Assembly: GCA_944381295.1 (NCBI GenBank)
Contig: CALWKP010000030.1
Span: 1 to 19,435, forward strand
Source of the DNA: an uncultured Clostridia bacterium
Lineage (GTDB): Bacteria > Bacillota > Clostridia > Oscillospirales > Acutalibacteraceae
Direction: 5' to 3'
Length of the DNA stretch: 19,435 nt
Part shown: in pieces, positions 1 through 6,289 of the stretch
Layout of the letters: each line of letters starts with the position of its first letter
Position numbering within the stretch: the first letter of the stretch is position 1
Translations under genes and position numbers: made by a program
Notes under the pieces: generated by a model
What the model was told of the DNA's origin: nothing
What the model saw: only the letters and a program-made list of their open reading frames with translations
The model's database searches: none

Positions 1-413
1 AAAGAAGCAAGGATACCGAAACCCAGGTTGGCGCATGCATCGTCAACAGCCATCACAAAATTTTATCTGTGGGATACAACGGGATGCCAATTGGCTGTCC
101 GGATGACAACATGCCCTGGGAAAAAGATGGCGAGCCTCTCGAAACAAAATACCTTTATGTATGTCATGCGTGTCTGAACGCAATCTTAAACAGCGCAGCC
201 AGTCTTCATGGCTGTACCATCTACACGACGCTTTTCCCTTGCAACGAATGTGCAAAAGCGATTATCCAGAGTGGAATCCACACGGTTATTTATCTTTCCG
301 ATGCCAACAAAGACGTCAATGGCGTTGCCGCAGCAAAACGCATGTTTGACATGGCTGGTATCAAATACCGCTCTTATCATAAGAGCAATCAGACCATTAC
401 ATTGGATCTGTAA
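1..413 (+). CDS. Deoxycytidylate (dCMP) deaminase, 5' truncated by the window edge
   Basis: This family deaminates dCMP to dUMP, feeding dTMP synthesis in the cytoplasm. The reading frame is open from the window edge (first full codon at base 3) and reads RSKDTETQVGACIVN, which fits the family about 20 residues from its N terminus. The rest has the cytidine/deoxycytidylate deaminase layout: a GYNGMP motif, a zinc-ligand His in YVCHACLNAI, then the FPCNECAKAI motif with the two zinc-ligand Cys. It resembles the eukaryotic-type DCTD subgroup closely. The oddity is that the family signature is HAE, where Glu is the catalytic proton shuttle, but the codons here (cat gcg tgt) give HAC. GAA or GAG to TGT needs at least two or three base changes, so a single read error is unlikely. 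By family knowledge the protein may be catalytically impaired; that is inference. An in-frame GTG at 69 is internal, not the start. Confidence 0.92.
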   Translation, partial: RSKDTETQVGACIVNSHHKILSVGYNGMPIGCPDDNMPWEKDGEPLETKYLYVCHACLNAILNSAASLHGCTIYTTLFPCNECAKAIIQSGIHTVIYLSDANKDVNGVAAAKRMFDMAGIKYRSYHKSNQTITLDL

Positions 414-433
414 TCTCACGGTCCCGCTCTGCT

Positions 434-560
434 GCGCGCAGACGCCAGGCCAAAATCAGGGAAGGCCCTATAAAAGGGCCTTCCCTTCCGCCGGGGATTT
501 CCCGGCGGCAACAGCCCCGCTTATGCGGGGCTGTTGTTTTTTGGCCCGGCGTCTGCGCGC
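434..560. repeat. Four-arm (cloverleaf-like) inverted-repeat structure
   Basis: An outer stem pairs GCGCGCAGACGCCAGGCC plus AAAA (434-455) with TTTT plus GGCCCGGCGTCTGCGCGC (539-560), with one A/C mismatch in 22 positions. It encloses three perfect hairpins: 459-468 with 476-485 (10 bp), 488-495 with 501-508 (8 bp) and 509-520 with 525-536 (12 bp). The pairing is seen directly. It lies between the convergent dCMP deaminase and GNAT genes, so bidirectional termination is a likely role, but termination does not need an outer stem. A REP- or MITE-like element is the alternative. Confidence 0.85.
509..542 (+). terminator. Rho-independent terminator after the dCMP deaminase gene
   Basis: A perfect 12-bp stem (CAACAGCCCCGC with GCGGGGCTGTTG) has a TTAT loop and is followed immediately by six T residues at 537-542. 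It is the third inner arm of the larger structure at 434-560 and would stop plus-strand transcription of the deaminase gene. Confidence 0.85.
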
Positions 561-567
561 TGATACC

Positions 568-593
568 CTTCTGCTTGCCATTGAAAGCAGAAG
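568..593. repeat. Small hairpin downstream of the GNAT gene
   Basis: A perfect 9-bp inverted repeat, CTTCTGCTT with AAGCAGAAG, has an 8-nt loop. There is no T-tract on either side, so it is not a classical terminator. It may protect the 3' end of the GNAT transcript. Confidence 0.5.
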
Positions 594-628
594 ATAACCA
601 CGCTTTCCAAGGAATCAATGAATCCCGT

Positions 629-1366
629 TTAAAATACCGCCCATCTCCCGCACGGCAGAAACCCCATAGACTCATAAAAAGCGCTCAGCTCCGGATGACA
701 TAACACATAACGTTCCAGACCATTCAGCGAAGCTGCCAAAGCGCTCACCACCGCTTTTCCTCGCCCGGTTCCGCGGCACCCCGGAGCTACTGCCACTGCC
801 GACAACACCGCACTGTGCGTTCCATACACCGCTATCGCACCTGCTGTCAAATTCCCTTGTTCCCGCAAGACTGCCACTCGTGCGGAGTCATGCCGCATCC
901 GATGGGATAAATCCAGATAAAACGGCTCAAAGTCCGGTACAGGAAACTTTTCTGACCGGCATTGCTCCAACAATGTATAGACTTCCCGCACTGGAGGGTT
1001 CCACTCGGCTTGCACCCCTGTCAAAACATTGCTCGATCGCAGTACTGTCCCTTTCTGCGCCGGCTCGCCTAAGGAATCTGCCATTTCACCATCACAGATC
1101 AGGTGCGTATGCCCAATCATGTCCAGGAACTCCGTTAGCTCATCTGTCCAGGCCCCTTCTTTTACTGCCACGGTCACTTCCCCATCTATCTTGCCAATGG
1201 CAGCAATCGGCTTTCCGTCTTTCTCCTGTATCCAGAACCGCAGAAACGGCCGTTCCCATCCATACGCCGCAGCCGCAGCCGATAATTTTGCCGTATAAGC
1301 GGAAGGGGATTCCTCACAAAATGCAAGGAACCCTTTCCACAAATCTTTTCCTACGGAGAAAATCAT
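629..1366 (-). CDS. GNAT-family N-acetyltransferase
   Basis: This is a 245-residue protein whose C-terminal third looks like a GNAT acetyl-CoA-dependent acyltransferase. The segment VAVAPGCRGTGRGKAVVSAL (about 191-210) carries the R-x-x-G-x-G acetyl-CoA pyrophosphate-binding motif, and AFYESMGF (about 229-236) matches the usual C-terminal motif B. The N-terminal 120 residues are not recognisable beyond a possible degenerate GNAT-like fold, so a two-lobe GNAT is possible. The substrate cannot be named. Its ATG overlaps the stop of the upstream M42 peptidase gene as ATGA, so translation is probably coupled and it is the last gene of the murD group. By association, an acceptor generated by peptide turnover is possible but speculative. 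Confidence 0.78.
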   Translation of the reverse strand: MIFSVGKDLWKGFLAFCEESPSAYTAKLSAAAAAYGWERPFLRFWIQEKDGKPIAAIGKIDGEVTVAVKEGAWTDELTEFLDMIGHTHLICDGEMADSLGEPAQKGTVLRSSNVLTGVQAEWNPPVREVYTLLEQCRSEKFPVPDFEPFYLDLSHRMRHDSARVAVLREQGNLTAGAIAVYGTHSAVLSAVAVAPGCRGTGRGKAVVSALAASLNGLERYVLCHPELSAFYESMGFLPCGRWAVF

Positions 1367-2391
1367 CCTTTTTCTCCAGAAGCAATCGCTTCTGCAACTT
1401 TTGGCAGCAATGCGAGCATCGATTCATAATCTGCGTGAGAAATCACACCAGCCGGCGCATGCAGATACCTGCATGCCAATGATACGGCTAACGTTCTGAC
1501 TCCGCCGCGTGATTTATGGATTGCTCCGGCATTATTCCCGCCGGCAACCGCTTCCTTGACCTGAACCGGGATTGCATGCTCTTCTGCGATCTGTTTTGCC
1601 AAACGGAAATATTCCCGGTCATAAATGGTTCCGCGGTCCATAAAGGACAACACCGGGCCTTTGCCTACCCGACACACTTGCTTTTCTTCTGCTATTCCCG
1701 CAATATCTGCCGCTGTTGTGGTCTCCACGGCAATCGCTGCATCCGGTGCAACACGATACGCTGCCGTCTGCGCTCCACGAAGTCCCACTTCTTCCTGTAC
1801 GGAAAATACAAACGTCATATCGTATTCCAGATCGCTGCGGATCATTTCAATCAACAAAGCGCATCCTGCGCGGTCATCCAGGGCTTTTCCCTTGATGGTT
1901 TTCCCCTCGTCAAAAAACGGGACAAAACAAACCGGGTCCCCCAGACTTACCGACGCTTGTGCTTCCTCGCAGCTTGACGCTCCAATATCGATATGCAGAT
2001 CATCCAACGGCACAGATTTTTCCCGTTCGTCCGATTTGAGCAGATGGATCGGTTTTGTCCCGATCACTCCGGGATATTTTCCATTCACCACTACCGGCGT
2101 CCCGCACAGGACCCTGCGGTCGATTCCTCCCACACAGGAAAATTTGAGCATGCCGTCATCCGTGATATGTGTCACGATCATCCCGACTTCATCCATATGT
2201 GCGTCTAACATCAACCGTACCTTCGGCCGTTTTGCGCCTTTCTTTTCCACAATCAGGTTGCCCGATGGATCTGTCTCGATCGACGCGGCATAGGGTTCTA
2301 CTTCTTTCCGGATGATTTCGCGCACAGCGTCTTCCGTTCCCGAAATTCCATATGCCGTACACAACCGGCGTAAAAGTTCACAGTCTGCCAT
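1363..2391 (-). CDS. M42-family metallo-aminopeptidase (first of a tandem pair)
   Basis: M42 peptidases are cytoplasmic, tetrahedral dodecameric di-metal aminopeptidases (glutamyl aminopeptidase/TET group, sometimes annotated endoglucanase) that trim short peptides. All metal and catalytic positions appear present: H65 in DAHMDEVG, D172 in ALDDRAG, the catalytic E200/E201 pair in QEEVGLRGA, E223 in VETT (many members have Asp), and H311 in CRYLHAP. The length of 342 residues is typical. Its ATG overlaps the TGA of the preceding M42 gene (shared base 2391), and its own stop overlaps the GNAT start, so the three are probably translationally coupled. The two M42 proteins are clearly divergent, so their substrate preferences may differ. 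Confidence 0.92.
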   Translation of the reverse strand: MADCELLRRLCTAYGISGTEDAVREIIRKEVEPYAASIETDPSGNLIVEKKGAKRPKVRLMLDAHMDEVGMIVTHITDDGMLKFSCVGGIDRRVLCGTPVVVNGKYPGVIGTKPIHLLKSDEREKSVPLDDLHIDIGASSCEEAQASVSLGDPVCFVPFFDEGKTIKGKALDDRAGCALLIEMIRSDLEYDMTFVFSVQEEVGLRGAQTAAYRVAPDAAIAVETTTAADIAGIAEEKQVCRVGKGPVLSFMDRGTIYDREYFRLAKQIAEEHAIPVQVKEAVAGGNNAGAIHKSRGGVRTLAVSLACRYLHAPAGVISHADYESMLALLPKVAEAIASGEKG

Positions 2392-3419
2392 CAGCCAACC
2401 CTCCCGATATATGCCGCGATCAATTGCGCGGTATGTTCCAAATCCTGTAAATCAACAATTTCTGTCGGCGTATGCATATTCCTCAGCGGTATCGAAAGCA
2501 TGGCGCAGCGCACCCCGCCCCGGGATACCCCAATTTGATCCGCATTCGTCCCCGCAGGACCGCCCATCACCTCATACTGGAATGGGATTTCTTCCTGTTT
2601 CGCGATCTCGGCAATCTCGGCGCCCATCTTTCTGTCCAGTCCCGGTGCGATTCCAAGCATCGGACCCGCTCCCAATTTCCCCGATTTTTCGGAAGACACA
2701 CCTGGCTGTTCTGCAAAACTTACATCCACCACAATGGCTTCTGTCGGGTCCAGCCAAAACGCCGCTGTCTTGGCCCCCTGTTCTCCAGTTTCTTCCCGTG
2801 TACTCAGCAGAACCGAAACCGCACAGTTTTTCAGATCGTAGGAAGCTAACATCTGTACGGCGCGAAGCAGCACAGCGCATCCTGCACGGTCGTCCAGCGC
2901 AGGGGCCGTAATCCGGCTCCCCAACAGGTCTTGTGGTTCTGTCAAAAACACGATTCGGTCTCCCGGCTCCACCACCGCTTCCGCTTCTTCTTTGGTCAGT
3001 CCAATATCTACGGCCATTTCGTCCACGGATGGAACTTTATCCTCTCCTCCGTCTACCAAGTGCGGCGGCAAACAGCACACAACTCCCGTCACCGTCTCTT
3101 TGCCAAGCACCTGTACCGGCTGTCCCGGAAGTGTTCTCCGGTCTGCTCCACCACATGGGGCAATCTTTAAAAATCCCTTTTCGTTAATGGATGTCACGAT
3201 CAATCCAACCTGGTCGATATGTGCATCCAACAGGATCCTGCGGTCCGACCCCTGGTTCCCGATCTCCAAAACGACGTTCCCCATCCGGTCAATCGACGCA
3301 CATCCATATCCTTTCATCTGTTCCACCGCAAACGCTGCCGCGTCCTGTTCCCCTCCGGGCGTTCCCGGTACGGAACAAAATCCTTTTACCAATTCCCTGA
3401 TCTCTTTCCATCTTGACAT
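2391..3419 (-). CDS. M42-family metallo-aminopeptidase (second of a tandem pair)
   Basis: This is a second 342-residue M42 peptidase, transcribed before the other. The expected metal-site residues are H67 and D69 in DAHIDQVG, D176 in ALDDRAG, E209/E210 in REETGEQGA, D232 in VVDVS and H316 in LRNMHTP. The M42 insertion domain lies between the first His and the ALDD motif. The start is an ATG preceded by AGGAG about 10 nt upstream, 16 nt after the murD stop, so it is very likely cotranscribed with murD. TET-type peptidases form homo- or hetero-dodecamers, so two adjacent paralogues could co-assemble; that is inference. Exact peptide specificity is not predictable from the sequence. Confidence 0.92.
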   Translation of the reverse strand: MSRWKEIRELVKGFCSVPGTPGGEQDAAAFAVEQMKGYGCASIDRMGNVVLEIGNQGSDRRILLDAHIDQVGLIVTSINEKGFLKIAPCGGADRRTLPGQPVQVLGKETVTGVVCCLPPHLVDGGEDKVPSVDEMAVDIGLTKEEAEAVVEPGDRIVFLTEPQDLLGSRITAPALDDRAGCAVLLRAVQMLASYDLKNCAVSVLLSTREETGEQGAKTAAFWLDPTEAIVVDVSFAEQPGVSSEKSGKLGAGPMLGIAPGLDRKMGAEIAEIAKQEEIPFQYEVMGGPAGTNADQIGVSRGGVRCAMLSIPLRNMHTPTEIVDLQDLEHTAQLIAAYIGRVG

Positions 3420-3435
3420 GCTGTCTCTTCTCCTT

Positions 3436-4821
3436 TTACAGGCTGTTGACTAAATCGCGGAAATGATCTCCACGCGCTTCAAAATTCGGGTACAGGTCAA
3501 AACTTGCACATGCCGGGGACAAGGACACAATTTCTCCGGCTGCTGCCAACTTTCTGGCCGCCTGCACCGCTTCTTCCATAGAGGAAACATGCACAATTTC
3601 CGGCATTCCTTCCCGATACCCCGGCGCAGCCTTCACTGCCGCTTCAATCTTTTCCGCTGTGGCTCCCATCAAAATCAACACGCGCACTTTTTCCACCACA
3701 GCCGGTCCAAGCGCGTCAAATGGAATCTTCTTGTCATATCCGCCCGCGATCAGCACGATCTTTTCCGGGTAGACCGACAACGTTCCGGAAATCGTCCTGG
3801 TGGGACTGGTTCCAATGGAATCGTTATAATATTTTACACCGTCCACTTCCCGGATAAATTCCATCCGGTGCGCAACGCCGTTGAACGTACGGGCGACCTC
3901 GCAGATCACCTCCGCCGGGACTTCGCCCCATACTGCTGAAATCGCAGCCAGATAGTTCTCGATATTATGGACCCCCGGAATCCGGATATCCGACGCGTTC
4001 ATGACCTTGACTCCTGGATTTCCCACCAAGATCGCACCGTCTTCGCGCATCCAAGTGCCATATTCTGACGGCACTTTTCTGCTGAACATCCGGGTCTGGC
4101 CACGCACCCACGGCACAAATCCTGCCGTAACCGCATTATCTGCATTCAGCACCGATACGCTGAACGCTGTTTGATGGCTCACAATATTCCTTTTTGCTTC
4201 AATATATTCTTCCATATCCTTATGGATATCCAGATGGTTCGGGGAAACATTCGTCACGACCGCCACATCCGGGCCCCGGCGCATGGAGATCAGCTGAAAG
4301 CTGGAAAGCTCCACCACTGCCACATCGTCCGGAGAAATACTTTCAATTTCCGGCAGCAACGGATGCCCAATATTCCCGCCAAGATGCACCTTTTTCCCGG
4401 CAGCTTTCAAAAACTCCGAAATGATCGTTGTCGTAGTCGTTTTTCCGTCGCTGCCTGTCACCGCATAGATTTTGCACGGACAGAGTTCAAAAAACAGCTC
4501 CATTTCCGACGTCACCGCCGCGCCCCTTGCCCGCGCTGCGTCAAGTTCCGGAAGGTGATATTTCATCCCCGGCGTTCGGAAAATGATGTCCGCGTCAAGA
4601 TTCTCCAGGTACTGTTCCCCTAATCTGCATTCCGCTCCGATTTCCCGCAGCGTTTTTGCCGCATCCCCAAGTTTTTCCCAGGGTCTCTTATCGCACGCGA
4701 TCACTTTCGCGCCATGCTGCGCAAAAAGTTTTGTCAGCGGAAGGTTGCTCCCGCCGATTCCGCAAAAAGCTACCCGCTTTCCTTCGACGCTCTTCCAAAA
4801 TGCCTCTATCCTGCTGTCCAT
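3436..4821 (-). CDS. murD: UDP-N-acetylmuramoyl-L-alanine--D-glutamate ligase (MurD)
   Basis: MurD adds D-glutamate to UDP-MurNAc-L-Ala in the cytoplasmic stage of peptidoglycan synthesis, using ATP. The 461 residues show the N-terminal UDP-binding Rossmann-like domain (GIGGSN near 21-26), the Mur ligase ATP loop GSDGKTTTT (about 123-131), GGNIGHP, VELSSFQL and NVSPNHLDIH (about 191-200), and a C-terminal domain with NDSIGTSP, AGGYDKK and the LSPACASFDLYPNFEARG block, all typical of MurD rather than MurC/E/F. The chosen ATG at 4821 is spaced 6 nt from AGGAGG; a TTG just upstream is in frame but too close to that site. It heads a group with two M42 peptidases and a GNAT protein rather than lying in the usual division and cell-wall cluster. 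Confidence 0.97.
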   Translation of the reverse strand: MDSRIEAFWKSVEGKRVAFCGIGGSNLPLTKLFAQHGAKVIACDKRPWEKLGDAAKTLREIGAECRLGEQYLENLDADIIFRTPGMKYHLPELDAARARGAAVTSEMELFFELCPCKIYAVTGSDGKTTTTTIISEFLKAAGKKVHLGGNIGHPLLPEIESISPDDVAVVELSSFQLISMRRGPDVAVVTNVSPNHLDIHKDMEEYIEAKRNIVSHQTAFSVSVLNADNAVTAGFVPWVRGQTRMFSRKVPSEYGTWMREDGAILVGNPGVKVMNASDIRIPGVHNIENYLAAISAVWGEVPAEVICEVARTFNGVAHRMEFIREVDGVKYYNDSIGTSPTRTISGTLSVYPEKIVLIAGGYDKKIPFDALGPAVVEKVRVLILMGATAEKIEAAVKAAPGYREGMPEIVHVSSMEEAVQAARKLAAAGEIVSLSPACASFDLYPNFEARGDHFRDLVNSL

Positions 4822-4950
4822 CAAATTCCTCCTAGTCCAAGCCCAGGCGATGACGCCTTATCCCACCCCATTCTCGGGATACCGATTCCAGCGTCCGCTT
4901 CACTTTCGAGCGTTTTTCGCCCGCGTATACCTTCCTACATCATACGTGCT
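4822..4950 (-). promoter_or_regulatory. 5' leader of the murD transcript
   Basis: About 130 nt separate the predicted start of transcription from murD. It contains small hairpins on either strand (AGGCG/CGCCT at 4845-4858, TCGG/CCGA at 4874-4885). A 23-codon GTG-initiated frame in it lacks a ribosome binding site. No riboswitch class is recognised. Confidence 0.35.
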
Positions 4951-4956
4951 TTCCCT

Positions 4957-4985
4957 ATTATACGTTTCTGTTTCCGAAATATCAA
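4957..4985 (-). promoter_or_regulatory. Sigma-A-type promoter for the murD group
   Basis: On the minus strand TTGATA (4985-4980) is followed after exactly 17 nt by TATAAT (4962-4957). The -35 element overlaps the last codons and stop of mutY, so murD and the following genes can be transcribed independently of mutY. Confidence 0.75.
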
Positions 4986-6055
4986 GGCTGCTCCGGTCCT
5001 TCGTCAAAAATCCTCTCAATTTCTGGAAAATATGCTTTAAATGCGGACGGCAAAGTATATTTTTCATGCAGTTCTTCCCGGTTTACCCATTGAAAACATC
5101 CTTCTTCCAACACATCTACACGATAGGCTGACATTCTCCATTCCACATGAGAAAAAATATGCTTTGCTTTTCCCAAAGGCCGCAGCGACCTTCCAAGAAC
5201 GCCCCATGCCTTCAAGACTTCTTCGGCCTGTTTTCGGGAAAGTTTTCCTTCCACAGACGGTAATTCCCATAATCCTGAAAGCAGTCCCGTTTCCGGCCGC
5301 CGTAACAGCGCTGCCTTTTTCCCTCGTGCAAGGACAAAAACGGTGCGTTCCTCCACGCGGCGCAATGCTTTTTTCGCCTTGACCGGCAGTTCCTGTTCTG
5401 TCCCGGACGCGTGTGCCGCGCAAATCTCTGCCAGCGGACATTCCCCGCATTTTGCAGGGCCATTTGGCAAACATACCATTGCCCCCAGTTCCATCAGGGA
5501 CTGATTGAAGTCCCCGGCTTTTCCTTCCGGAATGATTTCGCGAATCTGCTGTTCTGCAAGTTTTTTTGTCTTTGGGTCCAGGATATCCGCTGCGTCGTTC
5601 AGCACCCTGGCCCGGACCCGCAGCACATTGCCGTCTACTGCCGGGACACGCTCGCCAAATGCGATCGATGCGATTGCTCCCGCTGTATAGTCCCCGATTC
5701 CCGGTAATTTTCTGAGTTCCTCAAACGATGCGGGAAGCTCTCCGCCGTATTCCTCCATCACCCGGCGGGCACCTTTTTGCAGATTTCTCACCCGGTTATA
5801 ATATCCCAAACCTTCCCACAGTTTCAGCAAGACTTCTTCCGGTGCTTCGGCCAGTGCCTGTATCGTCGGCAATTCTTCCAAAAAATGTTCATAATACGGT
5901 TTTACTGCTTCCACGCGCGTTTGCTGCAACATGATTTCTGACACCCACACGCGATAAGGTTCCGGGCAGTCCCGCCAGGGAAGGACCCGCGCGTTCTCCC
6001 GATACCACCGGAGCAGCCGTTCCGGAATTTCCTGCAAAATTTCCTGCTGTTCCAC
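4982..6055 (-). CDS. mutY: A/G-specific adenine DNA glycosylase (MutY)
   Basis: MutY removes adenine mispaired with 8-oxoguanine in base excision repair. The protein has 357 residues. The HhH-GPD domain includes catalytic Glu at about 40 (VSEIMLQQT), the helix-hairpin-helix LPGIGDYTAGAI (118-129) and catalytic Asp at about 141 in VDGNV. A [4Fe-4S] cluster loop follows with Cys 195, 203, 206 and 212. The first Cys spacing is seven residues, one longer than the classical CX6C form. The C-terminal Nudix-like domain (about 225-350) recognises 8-oxoG and contains the HIFSH sequence, matching the conserved FSH loop. Translation probably starts at GTG 6055, preceded by AGGTGG about 7 nt upstream. 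A good promoter lies upstream at 6088-6116. Confidence 0.96.
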   Translation of the reverse strand: MEQQEILQEIPERLLRWYRENARVLPWRDCPEPYRVWVSEIMLQQTRVEAVKPYYEHFLEELPTIQALAEAPEEVLLKLWEGLGYYNRVRNLQKGARRVMEEYGGELPASFEELRKLPGIGDYTAGAIASIAFGERVPAVDGNVLRVRARVLNDAADILDPKTKKLAEQQIREIIPEGKAGDFNQSLMELGAMVCLPNGPAKCGECPLAEICAAHASGTEQELPVKAKKALRRVEERTVFVLARGKKAALLRRPETGLLSGLWELPSVEGKLSRKQAEEVLKAWGVLGRSLRPLGKAKHIFSHVEWRMSAYRVDVLEEGCFQWVNREELHEKYTLPSAFKAYFPEIERIFDEGPEQP

Positions 6056-6087
6056 CGATTTCCCACCTTTTTTCTCCTGTTTCCCTC

Positions 6088-6116
6088 ATTTTAACATAGC
6101 CTCTAATTTTTGACAA
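6088..6116 (-). promoter_or_regulatory. Promoter for mutY
   Basis: Minus-strand TTGTCA (6116-6111) and TAAAAT (6093-6088) are separated by 17 nt, about 33 nt before the mutY start. It is back to back with the ppk2 promoter. Confidence 0.68.
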
Positions 6117-6162
6117 CGCGTCAAACTCTTCCACTAAGTTTCGTAAAATTGTACAATTCCCC

Positions 6163-6190
6163 TTGCATATTTTTGAAATGATTCTATAAT
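6163..6190 (+). promoter_or_regulatory. Promoter for the PPK2 gene
   Basis: TTGCAT (6163-6168) and a perfect TATAAT (6185-6190) are separated by 16 nt. The predicted leader to the ATG at 6290 is about 90 nt. Confidence 0.7.
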
Positions 6191-6289
6191 ATAACTATAA
6201 GCTTTCCAGACAGATTGTTTCGTTTTTCCTACAACTTTCCATACATGCATTTTGTTGTTCCAAAATTCTACGTTCACGGAGGTGCCAAC

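Noticed and set aside
880..1482. 200-codon plus-strand open frame opposite the GNAT and M42 genes
   Set aside because: It is antisense to genes with clear family motifs, has no recognisable domain or ribosome site, and its composition fits a shadow frame.
3463..3939. 158-codon plus-strand open frame opposite murD
   Set aside because: Antisense to unmistakable MurD; no homology pattern and no ribosome site.
5064..5474. 136-codon minus-strand frame inside mutY
   Set aside because: A shifted frame within the MutY Nudix-like domain; the mutY frame carries all the motifs and is uninterrupted.
6215..6289. N-terminal extension of PPK2 to 6215
   Set aside because: No ribosome site, whereas GGAGGT stands 6 nt before the ATG at 6290; 6215 is only about 25 nt past the -10 element.
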